DNA of 64,000 nucleotides, taken from the NCBI GenBank assembly GCA_018821435.1, contig JAHJME010000019.1, positions 62,001 through 126,000 on the forward strand, read 5' to 3'. This DNA is from Alphaproteobacteria bacterium (lineage in GTDB: Bacteria > Pseudomonadota > Alphaproteobacteria > Caulobacterales > Caulobacteraceae). A program made the translations under genes and the position numbers. Numbering within the stretch: position 1 is the first letter of the stretch; each line of letters opens with the position of its first letter. Positions 46,612 to 54,109 of this stretch are shown here, piece after piece. The notes beneath the pieces are model-generated. The model had not been told where the DNA came from and searched no databases. It was given only the letters and a program-made list of their open reading frames with translations.

Positions 46612-47502
46612 ATGCGTCCGGGACCCCGCCTGTTCCGCCTTTCCCTCGCCGGCCTGGTGTGCGCGCCAGTCGTGGCGGGCTGCAAGCCCACGCAACAGCC
46701 GCCGCCGCCGGCCCCCGCCCCGCCCATCGTCCAGCCGACGACGCTACCGCCGCAGGCGCCCTCCGCGCTGGATCGAGCGAGGCTGTTGCAGGCCGTTGAC
46801 CTGGCCGCATCGTCCTACACATCCGGGCAGACGCGCGCGGGCGAGGACGTCGCGGGGCGGCGGTTCGTGCTCCGGCAGGCCTTCGGCTGTCAGGGTCCCG
46901 CCCTGACCGCGACGCCCGGACTGGCCCAATGGACATGGGGGCGTGACCGCCGGTCCATCGAGATTTCGCTCGCTCCGGCCGACTGGTCTCGCGATCCGCT
47001 TTTCAGCACGGCCGACAGCCCTTGGGAGGCCGTCGAGGGCTTCTGGATCGCCAGACCCTGGATGCGGGACGCCGGTTGTCCGGCTCCGCCCACCGGAACG
47101 ACGAAGGACGCCGAGGCGGCGACGACGGACCGCGCGGCCGAACCTGACGCCGCGACGCCGCCCATCGACCCCACGACGCCCGCGCACCCGGCGGCGCCCG
47201 CGCCTCAGGTCGCGGGCCTCGCCTCCGTCTTCGAGGCCGGCGGATCCCGCGTCGGCCGTCGAGACGGCAAGGCCTTCGCCTTAACGCAGCGCGCCGAGAC
47301 GGGCGTGGTCCTCGTGGCGCCCGCGCGCGGGTTCCGCCTGGTCATCGAAGGGCGGCTGGGCGCCTTCCCGAGCGGCCAGGCGATCCGCTGCCGCGCGCCG
47401 TCGGCGGACACCCGCCCAGTCTGCGTGGCCGCGGCCGAGGTGGACCGTGTCGCCTTCGAAGACGCCGACGGCCGCGTCCTGCGGGAATGGCGTCCAGGAT
47501 AG
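46612..47502 (+). CDS. Lipoprotein of unknown function
   Basis: 296 residues with lipobox (LVCAPVVAGC, Cys23) and a Pro-rich linker (QQPPPPAPAPPIVQP). The mature core has a Cys pair (AFGCQGP, DAGCPAPP), a low-complexity Asp/Thr/Ala/Pro middle region (about 165-205) and an end domain (FRLVIEGRLGAFPSGQAIRC). I do not recognise it. It is divergent from the SLC13 gene with 87 bases between. Confidence 0.65.
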   Translation: MRPGPRLFRLSLAGLVCAPVVAGCKPTQQPPPPAPAPPIVQPTTLPPQAPSALDRARLLQAVDLAASSYTSGQTRAGEDVAGRRFVLRQAFGCQGPALTATPGLAQWTWGRDRRSIEISLAPADWSRDPLFSTADSPWEAVEGFWIARPWMRDAGCPAPPTGTTKDAEAATTDRAAEPDAATPPIDPTTPAHPAAPAPQVAGLASVFEAGGSRVGRRDGKAFALTQRAETGVVLVAPARGFRLVIEGRLGAFPSGQAIRCRAPSADTRPVCVAAAEVDRVAFEDADGRVLREWRPG

Positions 47503-48005
47503 GCCTCGGCTGTACACGGTCTGGGGCGCTCACCGCTGAATCGTCGGACCGTGCGCGGTGCGGCCGCCCGCCGGACCTCCGCCAGCCGCCTCGCGTCCGT
47601 GGGCGCAACAAACAGACGCCGCGAGCGCAGCTCATCTGCGGTTGGGCGTCCATTGCCGTCGCGCGCTACGGCTGGCGTGGACTTCGTCTTGATCCACGAC
47701 CCGCAGGTCCCTTACTCCACGTGGAGTGGTCGTTCCCGAAGGGCGGTTTCCATGGTCGCGAAGGCCCCAACGACCGTCCCGACCTCCGGCTCTTGGCGCC
47801 GCCGACCCGCCGAGATGGCGAAGGCGCTTGGCATGTCGCGCCGAGCCTTCGAGAACTTCGAGGGTTCTTCAGTCTGAAGCCTGGGGATTCGTCGACAGCG
47901 ACAGCCGCGCCCGGATTGCCGACCTTGTGCCCGCATTCGGCGTAGCGCCGGTCATTGGCTTGAGACCTGAGGCCAGAACCCAATTTTCGCTAAGTCTTTG
48001 AAATT
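47503..48005. other. Intergenic region with a possible HTH remnant, next to tRNA-Arg
   Basis: Lacks a sound gene. On the plus strand about 47680-47877 reads RRPAEMAKALGMSRRAFENFE, which looks like a helix-turn-helix, but the frame stops at once and a possible continuation (DSDSRARIADLVPAFGVAPV, near 47900-47960) is in another frame. No start or ribosome site is convincing. I read it as a likely decayed regulator fragment at the 3' side of the tRNA gene, with low certainty. Confidence 0.35.
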
Positions 48006-48082
48006 TGGCGCGCCCGGAACGATTCGAACGTCCGACCCTCAGATTCGTAGTCTGATGCTCTATCCAGCTGAGCTACGGGCGC
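48006..48082 (-). tRNA. tRNA-Arg (anticodon ACG)
   Basis: Read on the minus strand: acceptor GCGCCCG pairs with CGGGCGC, D arm GCTCAGCTGGATAGAGC, anticodon arm CAGA-CTACGAA-TCTG giving anticodon ACG, variable AGGGTC, T arm GGACG-TTCGAAT-CGTTC, discriminator G and encoded CCA at the 3' end (48006-48008). All arms pair. It reads Arg CGU codons, with A34 probably edited to inosine. The length of 77 bases fits. Confidence 0.95.
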
Positions 48083-48169
48083 GCACCGCTTGAAGCGGGC
48101 TGGCCTTCTAGCGCCAGCGCCGACGGCTTTCAACCCACCTTTCGAGGCTTTGTGTGTTCCGGCCGCGGT

Positions 48170-49441
48170 CTATCGGCGCGGGAACGGCAGGCCGCCGCCC
48201 AGGATGCCCTGGCGCAGGATGTCCGCGGCGCTGGGGCCTTTGGGCGGCTGTTGCGGTTGGCCGGGTTGCGGCGGGGTGGGACGGCCGGACTGGCGCCCGC
48301 CGCCGCCCATCATGGCCGCCATGTCCTGGCCCAGGATGCCGCCGGTGGCGGAGCGGTAGCGGACCTTCACGGCCCACTGCTGGTTCCAGGTCACCTTCGG
48401 GTCGCTGGGCCGGGGCGGATAGACGAAATTCGCCTCGCCGCCATAGGCCACCAGCTGGACCATGGCGGCCGGCGCGGCGTCTATGACCTCCTTGGGCACG
48501 GCGCAGGTCTTGGTGGCCGGCCCCATCAGGGTCTTGTTGGCCACCAGCCGGTTGATGTCGCCCGGGCTCAGGAAGTCGGGGTTGGAGAACGCGGCGGCCT
48601 GGGTCTCGGACGAGGACCACATCACGACGGTGTCGTTGTCGCCGCCGCCGACGGCGCTGGCGTAATAGGCCTGGGCGTTGCCGACCAGGTTCCAGCCCAG
48701 GTTGGCCCAGCCGCCGGGCGCCTTGGCGTTGCTGGTCAGGTTGAGGGCGCCCAGGAAGTCCTGGTCCTCTTCCAGGGTGAAGTTGATCTCGGGGCTGTAG
48801 TTGCCACGGATCGTGTGGGCGCCGATCAGCGAGCCGGCGGACGGGACCAGGTCGCGGGTCTTCTCGTTCGGCCATTCGCCGTAGGTGCGGTTGCGGCTCA
48901 TCGATGGCGGCTGCATCGGGCGATAGTCGATGCCCTTGAACAGGTTGGCCGGGTTCTGCTGGCCGGCGGCCATCTTGGCGAAGTCGATGACGTAGGGCTG
49001 GCCCGGGCGGGCGCGCTCGCCACAACCCCAGAAGATCAGCATCCGGCCCTTGGGCTTCTGGTATTCCTCCGGAACGTAGCGCTCCGGCGTCTCCTCGCGA
49101 ACGCCCGTCGTCGGCTTGGGCGTCAGCAACGGCAGCTTGGGGCCGACCTGCAGCCCGCCGGGCGGCAGGTGGTCGGCGGCAGGCGCCGCGTTGGTCTGGC
49201 TGGAGCCGAGGTCGAGCTGCAGGGTCTTCGAGGCCCCGCCGCCACCACCGCCCATCATCATCTTCATCATGGCGCCCGCGTCGGGCTTGCCCCCGCCCAT
49301 GCCGCCCATGCCGAAGCCGGTCTGCGTCTGCGCGCTCATCCAGTAGACGGCGACAGGTCCGGTGACCTTCTGCTGCGCGAAGGCGCTGGTGGCGATTGTG
49401 GCGGCGCCGGCGACCAACGCCAGCTTTCGACCCAGACCCAT
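48170..49441 (-). CDS. Exported protein of unknown function with Gly/Met clusters
   Basis: 423 residues with signal peptide (LGRKLALVAGAATIATSAFA). Two low-complexity clusters occur: GAMMKMMMGGGGGG near residue 65 and MAAMMGGGGRQSGR near 385, each next to a Pro-rich stretch. Between them is a folded part with MLIFWGCGERARPGQPYVID, GAHTIRGNYSPEINFTLEED and SRNRTYGEWPNEKTRDLVP. I have no family name. It lies next to the tRNA gene on the same strand; a similar protein is, as I recall, usual in Caulobacterales. Confidence 0.7.
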   Translation of the reverse strand: MGLGRKLALVAGAATIATSAFAQQKVTGPVAVYWMSAQTQTGFGMGGMGGGKPDAGAMMKMMMGGGGGGASKTLQLDLGSSQTNAAPAADHLPPGGLQVGPKLPLLTPKPTTGVREETPERYVPEEYQKPKGRMLIFWGCGERARPGQPYVIDFAKMAAGQQNPANLFKGIDYRPMQPPSMSRNRTYGEWPNEKTRDLVPSAGSLIGAHTIRGNYSPEINFTLEEDQDFLGALNLTSNAKAPGGWANLGWNLVGNAQAYYASAVGGGDNDTVVMWSSSETQAAAFSNPDFLSPGDINRLVANKTLMGPATKTCAVPKEVIDAAPAAMVQLVAYGGEANFVYPPRPSDPKVTWNQQWAVKVRYRSATGGILGQDMAAMMGGGGRQSGRPTPPQPGQPQQPPKGPSAADILRQGILGGGLPFPRR

Positions 49442-49548
49442 CTGGAAATCTCTCCTGAACTAACCCGGCCGAACGCTAATCCGCGAACGCCGAAAGTGAA
49501 ATCCGCTTTTCCGCCGAGGGGCGCTGCAGATTTGCGACCGATGGCGAC

Positions 49549-50571
49549 CTAGCGCGACAGGTCGCGCCAGCAGGGGACATACGCGCCGTCCCATGGCTTA
49601 GCTTCAAACACCCCGCGCGCCACGGCGCGGGCCAGGCAATCGGCGGCCAGGGCGCCCAGGCGGGCCAGGGTGTAGGGCGCGGGATCGGCCAGGGGTTTGA
49701 GGCCGGTCGAGATCGCGAAGACGACGTCGCCGTCGAAGGGCGCATGCACGGGGCGGATGGCGCGGGCGAAGCCGTCCTGGGCCATCACCGCCAGCCGCTT
49801 GGCCTGGGCGGGCGTGAGGATCGCGTCGGTGGCGACGCAGGCGATGGTGGTGTTGCGGGTGTCGACCGGCCGCTTGGCCGAGCCCCATTCATCGGGACCC
49901 GCGCGCAGGCCGGCCGGACCCAGCCCGCCGAACTCGTCGTCCAGTTCGTAGGGCGTGGCCCAGAAGGTGCGGCCGTCCGGGGCGATGACCGAGCCCCAGC
50001 TGTTGACCGCGACGATGGCCCCGACCGTGTAGCCGTCGTGGGTGACGACCGAGGCCGAGCCGATGCCGCCCTTCAGGCCGCCGGCCATCGCGCCGTAGCC
50101 GGCGCCCGCGGTTCCGAGCTCGATGTGCAGGCCCGCCGCAGCGACGGCCTCGCGGCCCAGGTCCCGGTAAGGCGGATCCTCGCCCCACACCTTGTCGCCG
50201 CCGTTGGCGACGTCGAACAGGATGGCGCCGGGCACCACCGGCGACTTGGGGATGCCCTCGACCAGGCCGAAGCCGCGATCGCGCGCACCCAGCCAGGCCG
50301 TCACGCCGTCGGCGGCGGCCAGGCCGTAGACCGAGCCGCCGGACAGGACGACGGCGTCCACCGCGTCCACCAGGTTCTCCGGCGCCAGGGCGTCGGTTTC
50401 GCGGGTGCCGGGGGCCCCACCGCGCACGTCGGCGGCGCACACGGCGCGGTCGTCGGGCAGGATGACGGTCACGCCCGTGCGAACGGCGGCGTCGTGCGCC
50501 TGCCCGACCTTTAGGCCGGGAACGTCGGTGATAAGGTTGCGCGGGCCTGGACCCGGCCTATTTCCGTCCAT
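49549..50571 (-). CDS. P1-family (DmpA-type) aminopeptidase
   Basis: 340 residues. The family marks are the early NLITDVPGLKVGQAHD, a serine-rich GGSVYGLAAADGV block and the processing/nucleophile region GAMAGGLKGGIGSASVV, where the serine after GIG should become the N-terminal nucleophile after self-cleavage. Further GDVVFAISTG and WDGAYVPCW endings fit. It releases N-terminal residues from short peptides or amides. It has no evident signal peptide, so it is expected in the cytoplasm. It is divergent from the gamma-glutamyltransferase gene. Confidence 0.88.
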   Translation of the reverse strand: MDGNRPGPGPRNLITDVPGLKVGQAHDAAVRTGVTVILPDDRAVCAADVRGGAPGTRETDALAPENLVDAVDAVVLSGGSVYGLAAADGVTAWLGARDRGFGLVEGIPKSPVVPGAILFDVANGGDKVWGEDPPYRDLGREAVAAAGLHIELGTAGAGYGAMAGGLKGGIGSASVVTHDGYTVGAIVAVNSWGSVIAPDGRTFWATPYELDDEFGGLGPAGLRAGPDEWGSAKRPVDTRNTTIACVATDAILTPAQAKRLAVMAQDGFARAIRPVHAPFDGDVVFAISTGLKPLADPAPYTLARLGALAADCLARAVARGVFEAKPWDGAYVPCWRDLSR

Positions 50572-50658
50572 AGGAGGGACCTCGCACGACGCGGCGTTTG
50601 TTGTCCACGCGGCCGGACCTCTATGGTCAAGTCAACCTGTTCAGGAGGCCCCCGGCCC

Positions 50659-52362
50659 GTGTCGTTCAAGTCCCCGCTCCTGCCGCTGGCCCTCGCCGCG
50701 TTCCTCACCGCCTGCGCCCAGCCGCAACCGGCCCTCGCCCAGGCCCCGGCCAAGGCGAAGGCCATGGTGGCCGCGGCCAATCCGATGGCGGTCGAGGCGG
50801 GGCTGAAGGTGCTGCGCGCCGGCGGCACGGCGGCGGACGCGGCGGTGGCGGTCCAGGCGACCCTGGGTCTGGTCGAGCCTCAGAGCTCCGGCCTCGGCGG
50901 TGGGGCGTTCATGACCTACTACGACGCCAAGACGAAGCAGGTGACCGGCTACAACGGCCGCGAGACCGCGCCGATGGCGGCGACGCCCAAGCTGTTCTAC
51001 GGCGAGGACGGCAAGCCGCTGGGTCGGATGGCCGCCATCCTGTCGGGCCGCTCCACCGGGGCGCCGGGCGCGATCGCCATGCTGTCGCTGGCCCAGTCGC
51101 AGCACGGCAAGCTGGCCTGGAAGGACCTGTTCGGCGAGGCCGAGCGGCTGGCGGACGGCGGCTTCCCGGTCCCGCGCCGGATGGCCAACGCCGCCGCCGG
51201 CAAGGGCGGCCAGGCCGCCACGCCGGACGCCGTCGCCTATTTCACCAAGCCGGACGGGACCAAGGTCCAGGCCGGCGAGATCATGCGCAACCCGGCCTAC
51301 GCCGCCTCGGTCCGCAAGATCGCCGCGGAAGGCCCCAAGGGCCTGCTGGAAGGCGCCATCGCCGAGGCCATCGTCGCCAAGGTGCATGAGGGGCCGATCC
51401 CGGGCGAGCTGAGCCTGGCCGACCTCAAGGCCTACAAGCCCCAGGCCAAGCCCGGCCTGTGCCGGCCCTATCGCGCCTACATCGTCTGCGTGCCCAACGC
51501 GCCGTCGGGCGGACCGGCGGTGCTGGAAGCCCTGGGCATCCTGCAGCACACCGACATCGGCAAGCACCGCAACGACGTGGAGGGCTGGTACCTGTTCAGC
51601 CAGGCCAGCCGGCTGATGTACGCCGACCGCGACCGCTATATCGGCGACCCCGACTTCGTGGACGTGCCGGTCGAGGGCCTGCTGGACCCGGCCTACCTGG
51701 CCGAGCGCGCCAAGCTGATCGGCCCCTCGGCCGCCGCCACGATGGCCCCCGGCAAGCCCAAGGGCGCCGGCCCGCGCGCGCCCGACGCCACGAAGGAAGT
51801 CTCCGGCACCACCCACCTGGTGATCGTCGACCAGTGGGGCAACGTGGTCTCGATGACCACGACGGTGGAGAGCGTCTTCGGCTCGGGCCGGATGGTCGGC
51901 GGCTTCTTCCTGAACAACCAGCTCACCGACTTCTCGTTCAGCCCCGAAGACCGCGACGGCGCCCCGGCGGCCAACGCGGTTGCGCCCGGCAAGCGGCCCC
52001 GCTCGTCGATGGCCCCGGCCATCGTGCTGGACAAGAAGGGCGCGTTCGTCGCCGCCGTGGGCTCGCCCGGCGGCCCCTCGATCCTGGCCTACAACCTCAA
52101 GGCCCTGGTCGGCATGCTGGACTGGAAGCTGTCGGTGCAGGACGCGATCAACCTGCCCAACCTGATCGCCGGCGGCAGCTTCTACGCAGCCGAGGCCGAC
52201 AAGTTCTCGCCCGACGTCGTGGCGGGGCTGGAGGCGCGGGGGATCAAGCTGACGTCCGGCTTCGGCGCGGAGGGCTCCGGCTTGCACGGGATCGAGGTCA
52301 CGCCGAACGGCCTGCGCGGCGGGGCGGACCCGCGGCGCGAGGGCGTGGCGAAGGCGCCTTAG
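50659..52362 (+). CDS. ggt: Gamma-glutamyltransferase
   Basis: 567 residues from a GTG at 50659, preceded by AGGAGG with a ten-base spacer; the ATG at 50623 has no site. A signal or lipobox (LALAAFLTACAQ) points to the periplasm. The autoprocessing threonine is in EVSGTTHLVIVD, where the small subunit begins, with ESVFGSGRMVGGFFLNNQLT and GSPGGPSILAYN as further active-site blocks. It cleaves glutathione or transfers gamma-glutamyl groups. The gene runs towards an intergenic repeat. Confidence 0.93.
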   Translation: MSFKSPLLPLALAAFLTACAQPQPALAQAPAKAKAMVAAANPMAVEAGLKVLRAGGTAADAAVAVQATLGLVEPQSSGLGGGAFMTYYDAKTKQVTGYNGRETAPMAATPKLFYGEDGKPLGRMAAILSGRSTGAPGAIAMLSLAQSQHGKLAWKDLFGEAERLADGGFPVPRRMANAAAGKGGQAATPDAVAYFTKPDGTKVQAGEIMRNPAYAASVRKIAAEGPKGLLEGAIAEAIVAKVHEGPIPGELSLADLKAYKPQAKPGLCRPYRAYIVCVPNAPSGGPAVLEALGILQHTDIGKHRNDVEGWYLFSQASRLMYADRDRYIGDPDFVDVPVEGLLDPAYLAERAKLIGPSAAATMAPGKPKGAGPRAPDATKEVSGTTHLVIVDQWGNVVSMTTTVESVFGSGRMVGGFFLNNQLTDFSFSPEDRDGAPAANAVAPGKRPRSSMAPAIVLDKKGAFVAAVGSPGGPSILAYNLKALVGMLDWKLSVQDAINLPNLIAGGSFYAAEADKFSPDVVAGLEARGIKLTSGFGAEGSGLHGIEVTPNGLRGGADPRREGVAKAP

Positions 52363-52383
52363 GGTTTAGCCCCTCCCTATCGG

Positions 52384-52515
52384 CTCGTCATGGCCGGGCT
52401 TGTCCCGGCCATCCAGACACGCAGGCGTCGCCGCAGGGCGCGCGGCGGCGCGGCCTCGCGAGCTGGCGATGCCTCGGTGCGTCTGGGTCCCCGGGACAAG
52501 CCCGGGGATGACGAG
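52384..52515. repeat. Inverted pair of REP-like intergenic elements
   Basis: Outer arms CTCGTCAT (52384-52391) and ATGACGAG (52508-52515) match perfectly. Each unit has its own hairpin: GGCCGGG-CTTGT-CCCGGCC (52392-52410) and CCCCGGG-ACAAG-CCCGGGG (52489-52507). The two units are nearly the same sequence in opposite directions. It lies between two convergent genes, the usual place for such repeats in Caulobacterales, and may act as terminator. Confidence 0.75.
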
Positions 52516-52517
52516 AA

Positions 52518-53108
52518 TTAGGGAAGTGGGTGAGGTCCGTCAGCCGTCGTGGGCGCGAGGTCGGGCGGCGGGTCCTCGTCCATGACCTCAACCTCTTCAT
52601 CCGGATCGTCGTCGTCCTCATCGTCGTCGCCGAGATCCGGCGGGCTGAGGCCCAGTTCGCGGTGGAGGTGGGCGATGACCTCCTGGAACGGGGCCAGGGC
52701 GAAGTCTTCGTCCAGGACCTGGTCGTCCAGGCGTTCGTAGAGATCGTAGAGCCGCATCTCGGCGGTCTCCATGTCGTCGGGGGTCTCTTCGCAGATGGCG
52801 CGCTGCATCCACGTGCGCACCTGGGCCTTTCGGCGGCGGATGTGGCTGGTCAGCTCGCGGTTGACGCGGTCCTCGGTCTCGACCGCCTCACGCGCGGCGT
52901 CGCGGCGGAAGCGGGTTTCGAGCGCCAGGGTCTGGCGCACGGCGCGGGCGATCTTCGGGAAGGCGGCGACGGCGCGCGCCTTCACCTCAGGCGGCGTGTC
53001 CGGCGTCTCGACCTCCTCGCGCAGCTCTCGAGCGATGACCATGCCGATCTCGGCCAGTTCGGCCAGGATCGCGGCGTGGCGCTCGACATGGGGTTCCGCG
53101 GTGGACAT
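52518..53108 (-). CDS. Hypothetical protein with acidic tail
   Basis: 196 residues, helical and highly charged (HAAILAELAEIGMVIARELR, RDAAREAVETEDRVNRELTS), no membrane segment. It ends in an Asp/Glu-rich stretch (DDDEDDDDPDEEVEVMDED). No known domain is recognised. The start ATG at 53108 is just before the ArsR promoter region on the other strand. It may be a nucleic-acid- or protein-binding factor, but this is only a guess. Confidence 0.7.
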   Translation of the reverse strand: MSTAEPHVERHAAILAELAEIGMVIARELREEVETPDTPPEVKARAVAAFPKIARAVRQTLALETRFRRDAAREAVETEDRVNRELTSHIRRRKAQVRTWMQRAICEETPDDMETAEMRLYDLYERLDDQVLDEDFALAPFQEVIAHLHRELGLSPPDLGDDDEDDDDPDEEVEVMDEDPPPDLAPTTADGPHPLP

Positions 53109-53175
53109 GAACGAAAGAAGAACATGCCGCCACGGCGGATGTCAAAGTTGTTCGACGTTCTCCAGGGGGCAGCCA

Positions 53176-53204
53176 TTGACGGACACGCTCGGCCCCTATA
53201 TTTA
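53176..53204 (+). promoter_or_regulatory. Predicted promoter of the ArsR-SRPBCC operon
   Basis: -35 TTGACG (53176-53181), 17-base spacer, -10 TATTTA (53199-53204). The -10 lies inside the inverted repeat at 53197-53222. Confidence 0.65.
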
Positions 53205-53222
53205 AGTAGTTGCTTAAATATA
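53197..53222. promoter_or_regulatory. ArsR-type operator: 10-bp inverted repeat
   Basis: TATATTTAAG (53197-53206), spacer TAGTTG, CTTAAATATA (53213-53222): perfect arms. It covers the predicted -10 and lies 15 bases before the ArsR start codon, the classic arrangement for self-repression. Confidence 0.8.
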
Positions 53223-53237
53223 GCTCGAGTCCCCGAC

Positions 53238-53600
53238 ATGCAGTCCGTTCAGTCGCTCAGCAACACCTTCGCGGCCCTCGGCGACGAGACCCGGCTGGCG
53301 ATCCTCAATCGGCTGGCGACCGAAGGCGACATGACCGTGCAGGAGATCGCCCGGCCCTTCGCCATGAGCCTGCCGGCGGTGTCGCAGCACCTGAAGGTGC
53401 TGGAGCGCGCTGGGCTGATCGCCCGCGGACGCGACGGCCAGAAGCGCCCCTGCCGCCTGAACCCCGAGCGCCTGGCCGAGACGGCGCTCTGGTTCGACCA
53501 CACGCGCGCGGCCTGGGATGCCCGGTTCGACCGCCTGGAGCGCTTCCTCATGCAATCGCCCTCCGCCCTATCCACCGCCTCGAAAGGTGAAGACCAATGA
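53238..53600 (+). CDS. ArsR-family transcriptional regulator
   Basis: 120 residues. Winged helix marks: FAALGDETRLAILNRLATEG, MTVQEIARPFAMSLPAVSQH and LKVLERAGLIARGRDGQKRP. No metal-binding cysteines, as in the SRPBCC-linked ArsR group. It is coupled (ATGA overlap) to the SRPBCC gene and has a 10-bp inverted repeat over its own promoter, so auto-repression is likely. The start is ATG at 53238; the longer frame upstream runs antisense to another gene. Confidence 0.92.
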   Translation: MQSVQSLSNTFAALGDETRLAILNRLATEGDMTVQEIARPFAMSLPAVSQHLKVLERAGLIARGRDGQKRPCRLNPERLAETALWFDHTRAAWDARFDRLERFLMQSPSALSTASKGEDQ

Positions 53601-54073
53601 GCCATGATCCCCTCGCCACCTGGGCGCTCGAGCGCGAGATCGTGCTCAGCCGCGTCATCGCCGCGCCCCGCGCCCGCGTATTCGAGGCCTTCACGGATCC
53701 GAACCAGATCCGGCAATGGTTCGGGCCGGAGGGCTTCCATACCGAGACCCTGGAGATCGACATCCGCGAAGGCGGCCGCTGGCGGTTCATCTACACCGGC
53801 CCGGACGGGACCCGCTGGGAGAACCGCATGGTGTTCCTGCGCGTGGACCCACCCAGGCTGCTGGAGATGGAGCACGGCACGGACGTGGACGATGATCCCG
53901 GGCGGTTCCACACGACCATCACCTTCGACGAGCAAAGCGACGGCAAGTGCGTGCTGACCATGCGCCAGCTGCACCCGACAAAGGCACAGCGCGACGCCGG
54001 CATCGGCTTCGGCGCGGTGGAGTACGGGTACCAAACGCTCGACAAACTCGCGCGGCATTTGGGCGTGGGCTGA
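53597..54073 (+). CDS. SRPBCC/AHSA1-domain protein
   Basis: 158 residues of the START-like fold: IVLSRVIAAPRARVFEAFTD, PNQIRQWFGPEGF, IREGGRWRFIYTG and the end helix VEYGYQTLDKLARHL. This family is often co-transcribed with ArsR and is thought to bind small hydrophobic ligands. It may provide the ligand signal to the regulator, though that is an inference. The start overlaps the ArsR stop. Confidence 0.9.
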   Translation: MSHDPLATWALEREIVLSRVIAAPRARVFEAFTDPNQIRQWFGPEGFHTETLEIDIREGGRWRFIYTGPDGTRWENRMVFLRVDPPRLLEMEHGTDVDDDPGRFHTTITFDEQSDGKCVLTMRQLHPTKAQRDAGIGFGAVEYGYQTLDKLARHLGVG

Positions 54074-54109
54074 GGTCAGGTAGAGGCGCGCCGGCCAGGC
54101 GTCGGCGGA

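Noticed and set aside
47712..47936. Minus-strand 74-residue frame in the gap before tRNA-Arg
   Set aside because: It lies antisense to the HTH-like piece, with no recognised domain or ribosome site.
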